A stretch of 64,000 nt of DNA from Evansella clarkii (GCF_002019695.1 NZ_KV917376.1:4842072-4906071), one strand, 5' to 3'. Positions 16,322-27,952 are shown, numbered from the stretch's first letter. Notes: a model not told the origin generated them from the sequence alone. A program made the numbers and translations.

Positions 16322-18958
16322 TTAGTAATCGCTTTTTACTAATTCAGGAATAATTTTCAAAGCTTCCTGTAACTTATCAGGGTCTTTTCCTCCAGCCTGT
16401 GCCATATCAGGACGGCCTCCTCCACCGCCTCCGCAGCGGGTGGCGACTTCCTTCACCAGTTTTCCGGCATGATGGCCCTCTTCTATAAGATCTTTGGAAA
16501 CACTCGCCACAATATTTACTTTCCCGTTATTCACTGCTGCAAGGACCAGGATACCAGAATCCACTTTAGCTTTCAGTGAATCCGCCAGCTGACGCAGTCT
16601 GTTCATATCCGGTACATTTACTTGTTTGGCAAGCACTGGTACGCCGCCTGATTCCGTCATGTCGTCTAAAATACTGCCTGCTTCAAGCTGGCTCATTTTA
16701 GCTGCGAGAGATTCATTCTGTCTTTCTGATTCCTTCAGTTGTTTCTGCAGCTGTTCAATGCGGTACGGGACATCATTTAATTTTGCTTTCAGCAGGCCTG
16801 CAGCTTCCTTGAGCACATCAACCTGTCCGTTCATATATTCATATGCAAATTTTCCAGTTACAGCTTCTATACGGCGTACACCTGCTCCAATACCTGCTTC
16901 AGAAACAATTTTAAATAAGCCTATTTCTGCTGTGTTGCTTACATGGCAGCCGCCGCACAGTTCGAGGCTGTAGTCGCCTACTTGAACGACCCGGACTGTA
17001 TCTCCGTATTTTTCCCCGAAGAGTGCCATGGCACCCATTTCCTTCGCTTCACTCAGGCTGGTAAACATCGTGTTAACGAGGATACCGCCCCATACTTTTT
17101 CATTGACGATCTGTTCAATCTTCTCCATTTCGTCTGATTCGACCTGTCCAAAGTGGGAGAAATCGAATCTCAGCCGGTCTTCAGCTACCCGGGAACCTGC
17201 CTGATTTACATGCTCTCCAAGAACATCCTTTAATGCCTGGTGAAGCAGATGGGTTGCCGTATGGTTTTTAATAACCCCTTTACGATTCTGCTCATTTACT
17301 TTTGCAGTAATTTCCATTCCAGTCTCCACATTGCCTTTGATTACTTTGACTGTATGAAGATTCTGCCCGTTTGGAGCCTTTTGTACATCTGTTACTTCCA
17401 GTACAGCAGTGCTGTTTTCAAATATACCATGGTCTGCAATCTGCCCGCCGCTCTCTGCGTAAAACGGTGTTACATCAGTGATTATCTGTACAGTCTCTCC
17501 TTCTGCTGCGGAATCAGCAATTTCTTTCTCTTTTACGATTACTTTAACTACTGCCGGGCTCTCAAGAACATCATAACCGGTAAAAGCACTTTCTGTTTTT
17601 ATCCCGCCGAGAACTTCATCCTGCGTCTGCATAGATCCTGTATCCTGTCGTGCAGTTCTTGCCCGTTCTCTTTGCTTTTTCATTTCTGCTTCAAAGCCTT
17701 CCCGGTCAATCGTAAATCCTTCTTCCTCCACATACTCTTCCGTAAGGTCCACCGGGAATCCATACGTATCGTAAAGACGGAATACATCCTCCCCTGGAAT
17801 AACAGATTCTTTGCTTTCTTTCGCAAGCTCCAGTATACGGTTCAGAATGGAGAGTCCTTCATTCAGTGTTTCATGAAATCTCTCTTCCTCATTTTTAATT
17901 ACTTTCTGGAGGAATTCCTGTTTTTCCTTTACTTCCGGATAAAAGTCCTCCATGACCTCTCCTACTACAGGTACAAGTTCATACATAAACGGGCGTTCTA
18001 TATTAATTTGCTTTGCGAAACGAACCGCCCTGCGAAGAAGTCGTCTTAATACATAGCCTCTTCCTTCATTGGAAGGCAAAGCACCATCAGATACAGCAAA
18101 AGAAACAGTACGAATATGGTCAGCAATTACTTTGAAAGCAGTATCTTTTGCTTTAGTTTCTCCATATTTTTCTCCTGATATTTCTTCTGTCTTTCCAATA
18201 ATAGGAAGGAACAGGTCTGTGTCAAAGTTAGTCCTTGCATCCTGGATAACAGAAACCATTCTCTCAAGGCCCATACCTGTATCAATATTCTTCTTAGGAA
18301 GGGGAGTGTAGCTGCCGTCAGCATTATGGTTAAACTGGGAAAAAACTAAGTTCCACACTTCAAGATAACGTTCATTTTCTCCACCTGGGAAAAGTTCCGG
18401 ATCTTCCGGGTCATTACCATACTCTTCTCCACGGTCATAGAAAATCTCCGTATTCGGTCCGCATGGGCCTTCTCCGATATCCCAGAAGTTTTCCTTCAGA
18501 CGGATAATTCTCTCTTCAGGGAGGCCTATTTCCTTATTCCAGATATCAAATGCCTCATCATCATCCGGATAAATAGTTACGGAGAGCTTATCCGGGTCAA
18601 AGGCAATCCATTTTTCGCTCGTAAGAAACTCCCATGCCCAGAGGATTGCTTCCTTTTTGAAATAGTCTCCAATGGAAAAATTGCCAAGCATCTCGAAAAA
18701 AGTATGGTGCCTTGCAGTTTTCCCCACATTTTCAATATCATTAGTTCGAATTGACTTTTGAGCATTAGCAATACGCGGGTTTTCAGGAATTACTCTTCCA
18801 TCAAAATATTTCTTTAAAGTTGCAACCCCGCTGTTAATCCATAATAATGACGGATCTTCATGCGGTACAAGAGGGGCACTCGGTTCAATATTGTGGCCTT
18901 TCTCTTTGAAAAAATCCAAAAACATTTGCCTTACTTCAGCAGAACTATGCCGTTTCAT
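16322..18958 (-). CDS. alaS: Alanyl-tRNA synthetase
   Basis: 878 residues from ATG 18958, with AAGGAGGAAAT upstream; the frame extends 16 codons further but without a ribosome site. Class II catalytic domain ([34 protein letters not shown]), the editing domain with [11 protein letters not shown] and CGGCHVSNT (zinc site), and the C-terminal DHHA1 domain ending in [17 protein letters not shown]. All are complete. It is controlled by the T-box leader just upstream. Confidence 0.97.
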   Translation of the reverse strand: MKRHSSAEVRQMFLDFFKEKGHNIEPSAPLVPHEDPSLLWINSGVATLKKYFDGRVIPENPRIANAQKSIRTNDIENVGKTARHHTFFEMLGNFSIGDYFKKEAILWAWEFLTSEKWIAFDPDKLSVTIYPDDDEAFDIWNKEIGLPEERIIRLKENFWDIGEGPCGPNTEIFYDRGEEYGNDPEDPELFPGGENERYLEVWNLVFSQFNHNADGSYTPLPKKNIDTGMGLERMVSVIQDARTNFDTDLFLPIIGKTEEISGEKYGETKAKDTAFKVIADHIRTVSFAVSDGALPSNEGRGYVLRRLLRRAVRFAKQINIERPFMYELVPVVGEVMEDFYPEVKEKQEFLQKVIKNEEERFHETLNEGLSILNRILELAKESKESVIPGEDVFRLYDTYGFPVDLTEEYVEEEGFTIDREGFEAEMKKQRERARTARQDTGSMQTQDEVLGGIKTESAFTGYDVLESPAVVKVIVKEKEIADSAAEGETVQIITDVTPFYAESGGQIADHGIFENSTAVLEVTDVQKAPNGQNLHTVKVIKGNVETGMEITAKVNEQNRKGVIKNHTATHLLHQALKDVLGEHVNQAGSRVAEDRLRFDFSHFGQVESDEMEKIEQIVNEKVWGGILVNTMFTSLSEAKEMGAMALFGEKYGDTVRVVQVGDYSLELCGGCHVSNTAEIGLFKIVSEAGIGAGVRRIEAVTGKFAYEYMNGQVDVLKEAAGLLKAKLNDVPYRIEQLQKQLKESERQNESLAAKMSQLEAGSILDDMTESGGVPVLAKQVNVPDMNRLRQLADSLKAKVDSGILVLAAVNNGKVNIVASVSKDLIEEGHHAGKLVKEVATRCGGGGGGRPDMAQAGGKDPDKLQEALKIIPELVKSDY

Positions 18959-18991
18959 GGGTATTTCCTCCTTGTTATTTAGTTTTTTGTA

Positions 18992-19240
18992 CAAAAAAAC
19001 TCCCATCCCTGAACAGGGACGAGAGTATTAGTCACGCGGTACCACCCTGGTTACAAACATAAAGGAAAACTGTCCTTAATGGTTTGCCACCTCGACACGA
19101 ATAACGGCCGTGTACCGGCAGGTTTTGCCTGCTCTCAGGAGTAGCTGATTGTTAACCTTCATCCGGAATTTCTTTCAGCCTTGGAAATTCCTCTCTGGTG
19201 ATGGACTTTAACAATTCTGTTCCTTCATCAATTTCATTAT
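18992..19240 (-). promoter_or_regulatory. T-box leader of alaS
   Basis: The T-box core (AACCAGGGTGGTACCGCG on the minus strand, 19035-19052) is followed by a terminator hairpin (CGTCCCTG-TTCAGGGATGGGAG then T7, 18992-19022). Upstream TTGTTAA and TTAACAA can form a stem-I helix, and a GCT codon at 19143-19145 lies in the place that fits the specifier for alanine. Uncharged tRNA-Ala would favour read-through. The rest of the gap to 19361 shows no gene. Confidence 0.92.
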
Positions 19241-19361
19241 TATCGTTAAATATATATGCATTATAAAAATAACAACTTCTTTTGTCAACATATGTTCAAA
19301 AATCCACTGCTGCCCAGCAGTTGTATTTACATCATTGAACGAGGCCCAGGAAGGGGGAAAA

Positions 19362-20435
19362 TTAATAAATTCCTCTCCTTTTTCTCATCGTTCCCCGAAC
19401 ATGAAGCAAAATTACTTTTATTACAGTAAGTAACGGAACAGATAATATCAGTCCGGCGATCCCAGCAAGTTCTCCTCCTGCCACCAGTGCAAAAATAATC
19501 AGGACCGGGTGCATATGAAGCGTTTTTCCAACAATCACAGGAGCTAGCAGATTGCTTTCCACTATCTGAACGGCAACCGTTACAGCGAGTGCCAGCGCGA
19601 CAAGCTGAACAGATTCAGTCAGAGCAATGAACAGAACAGGGACGGTCCCGATAATCGGGCCAAAATACGGAATAATATTCGTAAAACCTATGAAAACTGC
19701 AAGAAGTACTGCGTAAGGCATATTGATTAGTAAAAATCCGATATAGGCAAGTATCCCTACTACCGCACAGACGATCAGCTGTCCACGAATATAATTACCG
19801 AGGGAGTGATCAATCTCCTTAATCATCTGCGCACCTTCGTGCCTGTATTTATCAGGTGTAAGGTACCAGCTGATTTTTTTTAAAAGCTTTATATCCTTTA
19901 ACAAATAAAAAACAAGAAAAGGGATGACAATCAGCAGCAGCAGCCAGTCAAACACTTGTTTTAATAACCCGCCTATGTGTTCCAGGGATTCTGCTATCCA
20001 TATTTCTACGTTTTCCACCCATGAATTTGCCCTTTCCTGAAAGGCGGAGGGAAGCGTCTCTGTCTGTTCGTGAATTGTATTAACAAAACTCCTGTATGTC
20101 TCTGACATAAAAGGCAGCTGATCAAGCAATTCCTGGCCTTCCTTCAGTATATAAGGGGTCCCTCTTAGGAGTATCCATATAAAACCAGCCAGAAACAGAC
20201 TGTAAATAATCAAAATGCTTAAAGCCCTGGGTATTCTCTGATTCTCTAAAAATTCTACAACAGGGTGCAGCAAATAAGTAATCAGCCCTGCGATTAAAAA
20301 GGGCAGAAGAATCCTGCCAGCAATTATTAACAGGGGCTGCAGCAGAGTGAAAATATGGATAAACAGCAGAACTGCCAGCCCTGCTAACAGGAGGGTTGCA
20401 AGCTTTAAAGCAAGCTGCTTAAATTGTGTCTCCAA
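19362..20435 (-). CDS. yrrI: AI-2E family transporter (YrrI)
   Basis: 357 residues with about seven or eight hydrophobic segments: a pair near 12-55, one near 68-90, one near 160-185, then several from 215 to 345. Family marks include the C-terminal SNLLAPVIVGKTLHMHPVLIIFALVAGG region and FGPIIGTVPV. AI-2E family proteins are membrane exporters with varied or unknown substrates; some are Na+/H+ antiporters in salt- and alkali-tolerant bacteria. It sits next to alaS as in B. subtilis. Confidence 0.88.
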   Translation of the reverse strand: METQFKQLALKLATLLLAGLAVLLFIHIFTLLQPLLIIAGRILLPFLIAGLITYLLHPVVEFLENQRIPRALSILIIYSLFLAGFIWILLRGTPYILKEGQELLDQLPFMSETYRSFVNTIHEQTETLPSAFQERANSWVENVEIWIAESLEHIGGLLKQVFDWLLLLIVIPFLVFYLLKDIKLLKKISWYLTPDKYRHEGAQMIKEIDHSLGNYIRGQLIVCAVVGILAYIGFLLINMPYAVLLAVFIGFTNIIPYFGPIIGTVPVLFIALTESVQLVALALAVTVAVQIVESNLLAPVIVGKTLHMHPVLIIFALVAGGELAGIAGLILSVPLLTVIKVILLHVRGTMRKRRGIY

Positions 20436-20462
20436 TATTATCCTCCCCTAATTAAGCATAAA

Positions 20463-20489
20463 TAAGCCGGCCTTATATAAGACCGGCTT
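20463..20489 (-). terminator. Hairpin between yrzR and yrrI
   Basis: AAGCCGG and CCGGCTT pair around ACCTTATATAAGG in the 64-base gap; T tract is weak (ATTTATGC). It may be a partial terminator that lowers yrrI expression. Confidence 0.5.
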
Positions 20490-20499
20490 CATTGTTCGG

Positions 20500-20691
20500 C
20501 TACTCAGCTTTAATCTGACGCTCTTCTTCACCAAACAAATCGTCAAGAGAGCTTAATGAACCGTCAGCTTCCACCTGATGAAGGCAGAAGCGCCCGTCCG
20601 TTATCGACAGCTCGATAAAGCACGTCCAGCAGTAGTACTGGTTTGTTCCAATTTTTCCAATATCTTTTCCTTTACAGTTAGGGCAGCGCAT
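20500..20691 (-). CDS. Small zinc-ribbon protein (YrzR-like)
   Basis: 63 residues. Two CXXC pairs (MRCPNCKGKDIG and YYCWTCFIELS) form a zinc ribbon in the first 30 residues; the rest is acidic with SLDDLFGEEERQ. It has its own ATG directly after yrrD (15-base gap). The position equals B. subtilis yrzR. Function is unknown. Confidence 0.78.
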   Translation of the reverse strand: MRCPNCKGKDIGKIGTNQYYCWTCFIELSITDGRFCLHQVEADGSLSSLDDLFGEEERQIKAE

Positions 20692-20706
20692 ATGGGCCTC
20701 CAGAGT

Positions 20707-21207
20707 TTATAAATCGGTCCGGACAATGAAGGTTCTGCCTTTAATTTCAACTGGAATCTTAGGCTTAATCACCTTAATCCCTTTTTGTAAATCTGCAAAT
20801 AAACCTTCCGTCAGCTCGTACCCTACAATCTTGCCCGTTTCCGGCAGATAATATACATCCTCTATAAGCCCGATTACTGAACCGGCCTCATTTAACAGCA
20901 AAGTTCCAAAAATGCGCTTTTTACCATCGGAAAATCTGCTGCATTCTTTCGGCGCCCTTTCCAGACATGCCTCTGACTCTGCAGATACAGTACCTCCAGG
21001 TTCATGCACTGCCCTGTTTAAGGATAGAAACCTTCTTTTTGACCACCAGCGCTTCGTATGCACCCAGTAACCGGCAATTTTAGCTTCTTTAAATGAAAAA
21101 ACAATATCTGCAATATATCCTGCCTGATTTTCATTATTGGCAAAAAAAACCGGTGCTCCCCTGACTTTTTCGTATGTCCGCAAAGGAATCTCCTCCTTAC
21201 CGAACAT
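20707..21207 (-). CDS. yrrD: PRC-barrel domain protein YrrD
   Basis: 166 residues; two PRC-barrel-like units: about 1-60 (PLRTYEKVRGAPVFF, IADIVFSFKEAKIAGYWV) and about 95-160 (GTLLLNEAGSVIGLIEDVYYLPETGKIVGYEL). It begins two bases after the recD2 stop, so recD2-yrrD are coupled. B. subtilis has the same pair. No catalytic residues; function unknown. Confidence 0.85.
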   Translation of the reverse strand: MFGKEEIPLRTYEKVRGAPVFFANNENQAGYIADIVFSFKEAKIAGYWVHTKRWWSKRRFLSLNRAVHEPGGTVSAESEACLERAPKECSRFSDGKKRIFGTLLLNEAGSVIGLIEDVYYLPETGKIVGYELTEGLFADLQKGIKVIKPKIPVEIKGRTFIVRTDL

Positions 21208-21209
21208 TT

Positions 21210-23522
21210 TTAGTCTGGGAATACACCGTTAGTTTCATGCTGGTATATCTCTTCCATAGAGTCATTAGTGAGTTTTTCTTTCAAAGTCGTATGCCTTTCA
21301 AGGTCTTTGTCATTTTTCACCGCGTAATCAAGAGCACTCCAGTCTCCGCAAAGGAGAAGGAAATCCTTTGCCCGGGTAATTCCTGTATAGATAAGTTTCT
21401 TTCTGAGCATCCGGTGATAGCCTTTTACAACTGGCATTATTACGATCGGAAACTCGCTTCCCTGGGATTTGTGTATGGAACAGCAGTATGCATGGGTGAT
21501 CTGGGATAAGTCGGGCTTCGTGTAGGAAACTTCGATACCATCAAAGGATATAATGATCTTGAGTTCCCGATCCGTATTTTCTTTTTCTGTAAATATTGCT
21601 ACTATTTCGCCTCTGTCCCCGTTAAAAACATTTTCTTCCGGATTATTGACAAGCTGGAGCACCATATCTCCCACCCGGTAGACAGAACTGCCAAAAGTCA
21701 CTTCCCTGCGCTGGTCAGAAGGAGGGTTAAAGAGAGACTGGAGGATCTCGTTCAGCTTCTCCACACCCGCAACCCCTCTGTACATAGGAGCAAGCACTTG
21801 TATATCTCTGGCAGTATATCCTTTCTTTCTCGCTTTATCACAAATCTGCCGGATAACTTCAGGTACCTGGGGCTGGCCGCATGGAAAGAAACGAAGATCC
21901 TTGCTGGCTCCATCTATAGCCTCTGGCAGGCTCCCATCCTTTATGTCATGAGAGAATTCAATGATTTTGGATCCTTCAGACTGTCTGTAAATATCTGTGA
22001 GCTGTACAGATGGGATCCTGTCTGAAGTGAGCAGATCAGAGAGAACCTGGCCAGGACCTACAGAAGGCAGCTGGTCTTCGTCTCCTACCATAATTACCTG
22101 CATATTGTCAGGTATGGCTTTAAAAAGCTGATTTGCCAGCCACGTATCCACCATGGACATTTCATCCAGAATAATAAGCTCCCCTTCCAGCTGTTCATGT
22201 TCGTCATGATCGAAATCATCCTCGGTTCCTTTAAAACCCAGAAGCCGGTGAATAGTTGAGGCAGGCAGCCCTGTTGACTCGCTCATCCGTTTGGCGGCTC
22301 TTCCTGTAGGAGCAGCCATTAGTACCGGGAATGTTGATTTTTTATCATAATCTTCCGGGTCTACGGATATTCCTTTAAGCTGGCCAAATACCTCTACAAG
22401 ACCTTTTATAACAGTAGTTTTTCCAGTTCCAGGACCTCCGGTAAGAATCATGACAGGAGAATGAAGCGCCTGTTTCACCGCTTCCTGCTGGGAAGGCGCG
22501 TAGCTGATCCCCAGAGATTCTTCCACCTTTCCCAGTGCCTTTAAAAATTCAGCATCTGGGAATACATCCAGCTCTTTTTTCTGTTCAATAAGCCGGTTAA
22601 TATTAGTAACGATACCCTGCTCTGCGAAATATAGAGACGGTAAATACACTCTTTTGTCTTCCACTATAATTTTCTCTTCCTCGCCGAGGGCGATGACCTG
22701 ATCAGCAATCTCAAGAGGAGTAATGATTTCTCCCCCTTCGCGTTCAAGAAGCTCTTTTGCCTCTTCAATCATGTCTTCCGTTCTTACATAAACATGGCCT
22801 TCGTTCATTGAACTCTCGTTAACAGTATATAGAATTGCCGCTTTAATTCTGTCAGGATGGTTGCCAGTCAGGCCTTGCTTTCTCCCGATTAAATCGGCTC
22901 TGCCAAAACCAATACCCTCCACGTCCTCAATCATCTTGTAGGGATTGTTTTCTATTACGTCGAGTGCTTCAATTTTATATGTCTGGTAAACCTTCATAGC
23001 AAGCTGGAGTCCAAATCCGAACTCGTAAAGCCGTACAAGTACCTGCTCAATACCCTGGTCTTCTAGCAGCGTATCATAAATATCCTCTGCTTTTTCAGGC
23101 TTAAGACCCGGGATCTTTTCAAGCACACCTTTATCCTGAATAATCAGGGATACGGCCTGCTTTCCGAGAGTACCGACAATTTTCTCCGCCGTTTTTCGCC
23201 CTATTCCGGGAAAACGGTCACTGGAAAGATACAGAATAATCCCCTGTTCTGTTTCTGGCATCACTTTCTTGAACTGTTCGACTTTATACTGTCGCCCAAA
23301 CCTGGGATGATCTGTAAAATGGCCATGAAAAAGATAAGCAACATCCCGCTCAGGAGCCGGCATTACTCCTACAATGGTCGCCTCTTTATTTTCCACAGGC
23401 TGGGAAGAATCGGAGACTTTTATTTTAGCCACAGTGTAGAGAGATTCTTCATTATGGTATATGAGATGTGCCAGCTCGCCTTTTATAAAGTTTTTCTCTT
23501 CTTGAGGGGACGTTTCAGCCAT
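21210..23522 (-). CDS. recD2: ATP-dependent RecD2-type DNA helicase (YrrC)
   Basis: 770 residues. The N-terminal extension that separates RecD2 from RecD has helix-hairpin-helix units (FPGIGRKTAEKIV near 104-116; KIPGLKPEKAEDI near 136-148; VEGIGFGRADLIG near 201-213). The SF1B helicase core has Walker A GGPGTGKTT at about 362-370, LIILDEMSMVD, and a C-terminal AYCCSIHKSQGSEFP and YTGITRAKDFL. It unwinds DNA 5'-3' and acts in repair and replication restart where no RecBC partner exists. Located between yrrB and yrrD as in B. subtilis. Confidence 0.96.
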   Translation of the reverse strand: MAETSPQEEKNFIKGELAHLIYHNEESLYTVAKIKVSDSSQPVENKEATIVGVMPAPERDVAYLFHGHFTDHPRFGRQYKVEQFKKVMPETEQGIILYLSSDRFPGIGRKTAEKIVGTLGKQAVSLIIQDKGVLEKIPGLKPEKAEDIYDTLLEDQGIEQVLVRLYEFGFGLQLAMKVYQTYKIEALDVIENNPYKMIEDVEGIGFGRADLIGRKQGLTGNHPDRIKAAILYTVNESSMNEGHVYVRTEDMIEEAKELLEREGGEIITPLEIADQVIALGEEEKIIVEDKRVYLPSLYFAEQGIVTNINRLIEQKKELDVFPDAEFLKALGKVEESLGISYAPSQQEAVKQALHSPVMILTGGPGTGKTTVIKGLVEVFGQLKGISVDPEDYDKKSTFPVLMAAPTGRAAKRMSESTGLPASTIHRLLGFKGTEDDFDHDEHEQLEGELIILDEMSMVDTWLANQLFKAIPDNMQVIMVGDEDQLPSVGPGQVLSDLLTSDRIPSVQLTDIYRQSEGSKIIEFSHDIKDGSLPEAIDGASKDLRFFPCGQPQVPEVIRQICDKARKKGYTARDIQVLAPMYRGVAGVEKLNEILQSLFNPPSDQRREVTFGSSVYRVGDMVLQLVNNPEENVFNGDRGEIVAIFTEKENTDRELKIIISFDGIEVSYTKPDLSQITHAYCCSIHKSQGSEFPIVIMPVVKGYHRMLRKKLIYTGITRAKDFLLLCGDWSALDYAVKNDKDLERHTTLKEKLTNDSMEEIYQHETNGVFPD

Positions 23523-23540
23523 ACAAAAACCTTCTTTCTT

Positions 23541-24212
23541 TTACTCGCCTTGTTCAAGCAGCTGTTCAACCTGTTTTTTTCCGTTGGCACTGAGCAAGTG
23601 ATCGGGCTGAATCTCAAGTGCCTTGTCAAACATACGAAGTGCTTTTTCAAGCTCTTCTTTATACGTGTAGGCTACACCTAAGTTGAAATAGCTGTCTGCA
23701 TGATTCTCATCCAGTTCAATCACTTCGTTAAGTACCGGAATGGCTTCATCGATCTGTTCCAGCTGGGCAAGAGTAAGCCCGTACTGAAATTTCGCCTCTG
23801 TATCTTCAGGGTTCAGTTCTGCCGCCCGCTGAAGACCGGGAAGGGCTCTTCCAAGATCACCATGCTGATAGAAACTCATACCGAGCATGTAATAAACATC
23901 ACCTTCATTCAGACCTCTGTTCAGAGCTTCCTGGTACGCATCAACTGCTTCAACGTATTTCTCATTATTATACAGCAGATTGCCCTTTCCGTAATAGGCT
24001 GTGGCAAGATCTTTATCCAGTTCAATTGCTTTATTGTAAAAAATCAGTGCTTTCTCATTTTCCCCTACTGCTGTCAGCAGGTTGCCGAAATTAGTGTATG
24101 CTACCGCATCTTTTGGGTTTTCTTCGATTGCTTCATTTAATAACTTTGCTGCCTGTTCAATATTTCCATCTCTCATTTCTTTCACTGCAAGTTCATTTTT
24201 ATCTGTACTCAT
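23541..24212 (-). CDS. yrrB: Tetratricopeptide repeat protein YrrB
   Basis: 223 residues made of six or seven TPR units of 34 residues (for example AVAYTNFGNLLTAVGENEKAL, DADTAYYGKGNLLYN-like and ADSYFNLGVAYTYKEELEKAL). No signal peptide; a cytosolic protein-binding scaffold. The gene lies between mnmA and recD2, and the conserved neighbourhood suggests a link with tRNA thiolation or repair, but the partner is unknown. Confidence 0.9.
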   Translation of the reverse strand: MSTDKNELAVKEMRDGNIEQAAKLLNEAIEENPKDAVAYTNFGNLLTAVGENEKALIFYNKAIELDKDLATAYYGKGNLLYNNEKYVEAVDAYQEALNRGLNEGDVYYMLGMSFYQHGDLGRALPGLQRAAELNPEDTEAKFQYGLTLAQLEQIDEAIPVLNEVIELDENHADSYFNLGVAYTYKEELEKALRMFDKALEIQPDHLLSANGKKQVEQLLEQGE

Positions 24213-24257
24213 TTTTTAGCTCCTTTTTGTTCTCATCTGTATTTCTGGTCCGGACGC

Positions 24258-25409
<1,152 letters not shown>

Positions 25410-25447
25410 TTACTGTCTGTTATTCTGAGTTGATGCTGTTTTTACAT

Positions 25448-25600
25448 TATTGTCGATTTACACTTCAGGACGCTCGCTTGCACCACAGGCATAAGCGCAA
25501 CATCTGCTTAATCTTCACTCCGTTCGATTTCGCAGTGTTCTCTTTACCTCGGGCAATGCTTCAAAGAGCGTTAGTCACCCGCTTTCATCAACCTTCACAA
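25448..25600. repeat. Structured dispersed repeat, family C copy 2
   Basis: Starts CGATTTACACTTCAGGACGC, the same words as at 11504, but the interior differs (ATAAGCGCAACATCTGC, TTTACCTCGGGCAATGC). The end motif is not clear, so this may be a degraded or rearranged copy. It lies between yrvO and mnmA. Confidence 0.5.
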
Positions 25601-25627
25601 AACATCAACATGAGTCTATGATTCGCT

Positions 25628-26767
25628 TTATTTCATGAGTCTTTTTACAACCTGGGCTGTTTTTAACGCTGCTGTTTTGACATCTTCTTCAGAAAGGCCG
25701 TAGCCAAAGCTGAATCTGATCGCTGAATGGCTTCTCGATTCGTCCTCACACATGGCAGTGAGCACATGTGAAGGGTCGATGCTTCCTGCTGTACAGGCTG
25801 AACCGCTTGAAACTGCCACACCTTCCAGGTCGAGATTCATGAGCAATGATTCTACATTTATGCCTGGAAAACTAAGGTTCAGAATATGAGGCAGATAGTT
25901 TTCAGTGTCCCCGTTTATCTCATAGGGAATCTCCTCCTGAGTGAGGGTTTCGAGTATTATCTTACGGTAGCCTTCATAAATTCTGCGTCTGTCCTGCCGT
26001 TCACCTAAAGCAATCTCAACTGCTTTTTTAAACCCTGCGGCGGCAGCAACGTTTTCCGTTCCCGCTCTTCTTTTCCTTTCCTGCTCTCCACCGTAAAGCA
26101 ATGGATTAAAAATGAGGCCGGATTTTGCGTACAAAAAGCCAATCCCTTTTGGCCCGTTTACTTTGTGGGCGGAACAGGCAAGGAAGTCAGCCTGAATCTC
26201 ATTCACATCTATTTCCTCAATGCCAAAGGCCTGAACAGCATCTGTGTGAAAAACAGCTTTATGCTCCGAGAGCACCCTGCCTATTTCTTTCACCGGCTGA
26301 ATAGTCCCTACTTCATTATTTCCAAACATACAGGATACAAGTATCGTGTCTTCCCGCAGCTCTCTTTCAATGGCCTCAGGACTGACCGACCCATTTTCAT
26401 CAACATCTGTATACGTAACTTCAAACCCTTGTTTTTCCAGGTATTCAAAAGCATGGAGGACTCCATGATGTTCTACCTTTGTGGTTATCAGGTGTCTCCC
26501 TCTGTCTTTATGAGCCATGGAATAACCTATAATAGCCAGGTTGTCCGCCTCTGTACCGCCGCTTGTAAAGATGATTTCTTCAAACGATGCTCCTATTGAC
26601 TTTGCTATATATTCACGTGCTTCGTCAAGCCCCCGCCTTGCTTCTCTTCCAAAATGATGGATGCTTGACGGGTTGCCAAATTTAGTTTCGTAATACGGCT
26701 TCATTGCTTCAAAAACTTCCGGGTGAACAGGAGATGTTGCCGCATGATCAAGATAAATATGTTTCAT
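25628..26767 (-). CDS. yrvO: Cysteine desulfurase YrvO (IscS/NifS family)
   Basis: 379 residues from ATG 26767, with GAGGTGG six bases upstream; a GTG three codons earlier is part of that site. PLP enzyme: MKHIYLDHAATSPVHP, TSGGTEADNLAI, ACSAHKVNGPKGIG (PLP lysine near 205) and the sulfur-carrying Cys325 in SSGSACTAGS. In B. subtilis YrvO hands sulfur straight to MnmA. cymR lies just upstream, so desulfurase and cysteine regulator are linked. Confidence 0.95.
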   Translation of the reverse strand: MKHIYLDHAATSPVHPEVFEAMKPYYETKFGNPSSIHHFGREARRGLDEAREYIAKSIGASFEEIIFTSGGTEADNLAIIGYSMAHKDRGRHLITTKVEHHGVLHAFEYLEKQGFEVTYTDVDENGSVSPEAIERELREDTILVSCMFGNNEVGTIQPVKEIGRVLSEHKAVFHTDAVQAFGIEEIDVNEIQADFLACSAHKVNGPKGIGFLYAKSGLIFNPLLYGGEQERKRRAGTENVAAAAGFKKAVEIALGERQDRRRIYEGYRKIILETLTQEEIPYEINGDTENYLPHILNLSFPGINVESLLMNLDLEGVAVSSGSACTAGSIDPSHVLTAMCEDESRSHSAIRFSFGYGLSEEDVKTAALKTAQVVKRLMK

Positions 26768-26889
26768 TTTTTCCACCTCTGTAATTAGCTTTAATAAGAA
26801 TACATGTTTTTCACCAAAAAGAAAAGCGAGGTGTTTTGATGAAATCCCTTCACCATCCCCCGCTCACTTTAACAGGCCGTTCTGCCCTG

Positions 26890-27309
26890 TCAAATATAAA
26901 ACATATAGTATTCCTGATCCCCTTCTCCCTCGTAATCTGCAAGGTCAGCCAGTGTGGTGCTGTCAAGTACATTTTTTACAGCATCTCTGATTTTTATCCA
27001 TAAATCCCGCTTCGCAGGTTCTTCATCATCCATCACTTCCACCGGGCTTATAGGGCCTTCAAGGACCCGGATTATATCGCCTGCGGTTATTTCCTCAGGT
27101 GCCTTTGTTAGCATATATCCCCCGTATGCACCGCGGACGCTTTTAACCAGGGTCGCATTTCTCAGCGGAGCGATAAGCTGTTCAAGATAATGTTCAGATA
27201 AATTATTTTCCTTGGCAATGGATTTTAACGAGACAGGGCCTTCCCCGTATTTTTTCGCCAGTGCCATCATTATTGTTAAACCGTATCTGCCTTTAGTTGA
27301 TATTTTCAA
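26890..27309 (-). CDS. cymR: Rrf2 family cysteine metabolism repressor CymR
   Basis: 139 residues. Winged helix-turn-helix in residues 1-60 (MKISTKGRYGLTIMMALAKK, NNLSEHYLEQLIAPLRNA). It lacks the three clustered Cys of IscR-type Fe-S regulators, which fits CymR, the repressor of cysteine genes that works with CysK. The start overlaps the upstream membrane-protein gene by 17 bases. Confidence 0.92.
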   Translation of the reverse strand: MKISTKGRYGLTIMMALAKKYGEGPVSLKSIAKENNLSEHYLEQLIAPLRNATLVKSVRGAYGGYMLTKAPEEITAGDIIRVLEGPISPVEVMDDEEPAKRDLWIKIRDAVKNVLDSTTLADLADYEGEGDQEYYMFYI

Positions 27310-27952
27310 TTTTAATCCCTCTTTCCATACGCCGGTCTACCCAGGTTCTGCACCATGTCAGTGAAACACCTGTCACATGCCCGATTGTGAGACTGAATAA
27401 AATCGTACCGATAAACACAGGCCCTCCTAACAGCCATCCGAAGAAGAGCACAATAACTTCCATTGTAACCCTAACCTGAGCTACTGTAAAACGGGTCCTT
27501 TCAGCTACTGCGAGCATAAGGCTGTCCCTGGGGCCTGCTCCGCACTGCGGAGAAATATACACACCTATTCCGAAACCCATAACAAGAATTCCAGCTGTAA
27601 GCATTAAAGCCTGAACAAGCAGAACGTCAGGCTGTGGAAGAACAAACAGGAAAAAGTCAACGAACAATCCTACAAGGAGCATATTAAGATAAGCTCCGAG
27701 TTTTGGTTTCTCTTTCGTCAAAATCGTAGCAGCAACTAACAGAAGGAAACCCATAATGATCGTCCAGGTGCCTACCGTTAATCCCAGCTGTTCAGTCAGG
27801 CCTATATGAAGCACATCCCATGGAGCGCTTCCCAGGCCTGCCAGAATTGTTAATGAAATGCCTAAGCTCATAATTATCAATCCAATGATAAATATCCCCC
27901 ACCGGAACAATAATCTAAAGTCGGTCTGTTTCTCTGTCTGTAAACCTCTCAA
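27293..27952 (-). CDS. YczE/YyaS/YitT family membrane protein
   Basis: 219 residues with about five or six membrane helices (14-38, 50-70, 75-100, 105-130, 155-180) and family motifs LAGLGSAPWDVLHIGL and QCGAGPRDSLML. The C-terminus is basic. Function unknown; homologues such as YczE are needed for lipopeptide production in some Bacillus. Its end overlaps cymR by 17 bases, so the two are probably co-expressed, which is not the B. subtilis arrangement. Confidence 0.82.
   Translation of the reverse strand: MRGLQTEKQTDFRLLFRWGIFIIGLIIMSLGISLTILAGLGSAPWDVLHIGLTEQLGLTVGTWTIIMGFLLLVAATILTKEKPKLGAYLNMLLVGLFVDFFLFVLPQPDVLLVQALMLTAGILVMGFGIGVYISPQCGAGPRDSLMLAVAERTRFTVAQVRVTMEVIVLFFGWLLGGPVFIGTILFSLTIGHVTGVSLTWCRTWVDRRMERGIKIENIN

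Noticed and set aside
17240-18049. 269-codon plus-strand frame inside alaS
   Set aside because: Antisense shadow of the AlaRS coding frame, rich in Phe, Cys and Ser with no known domain.
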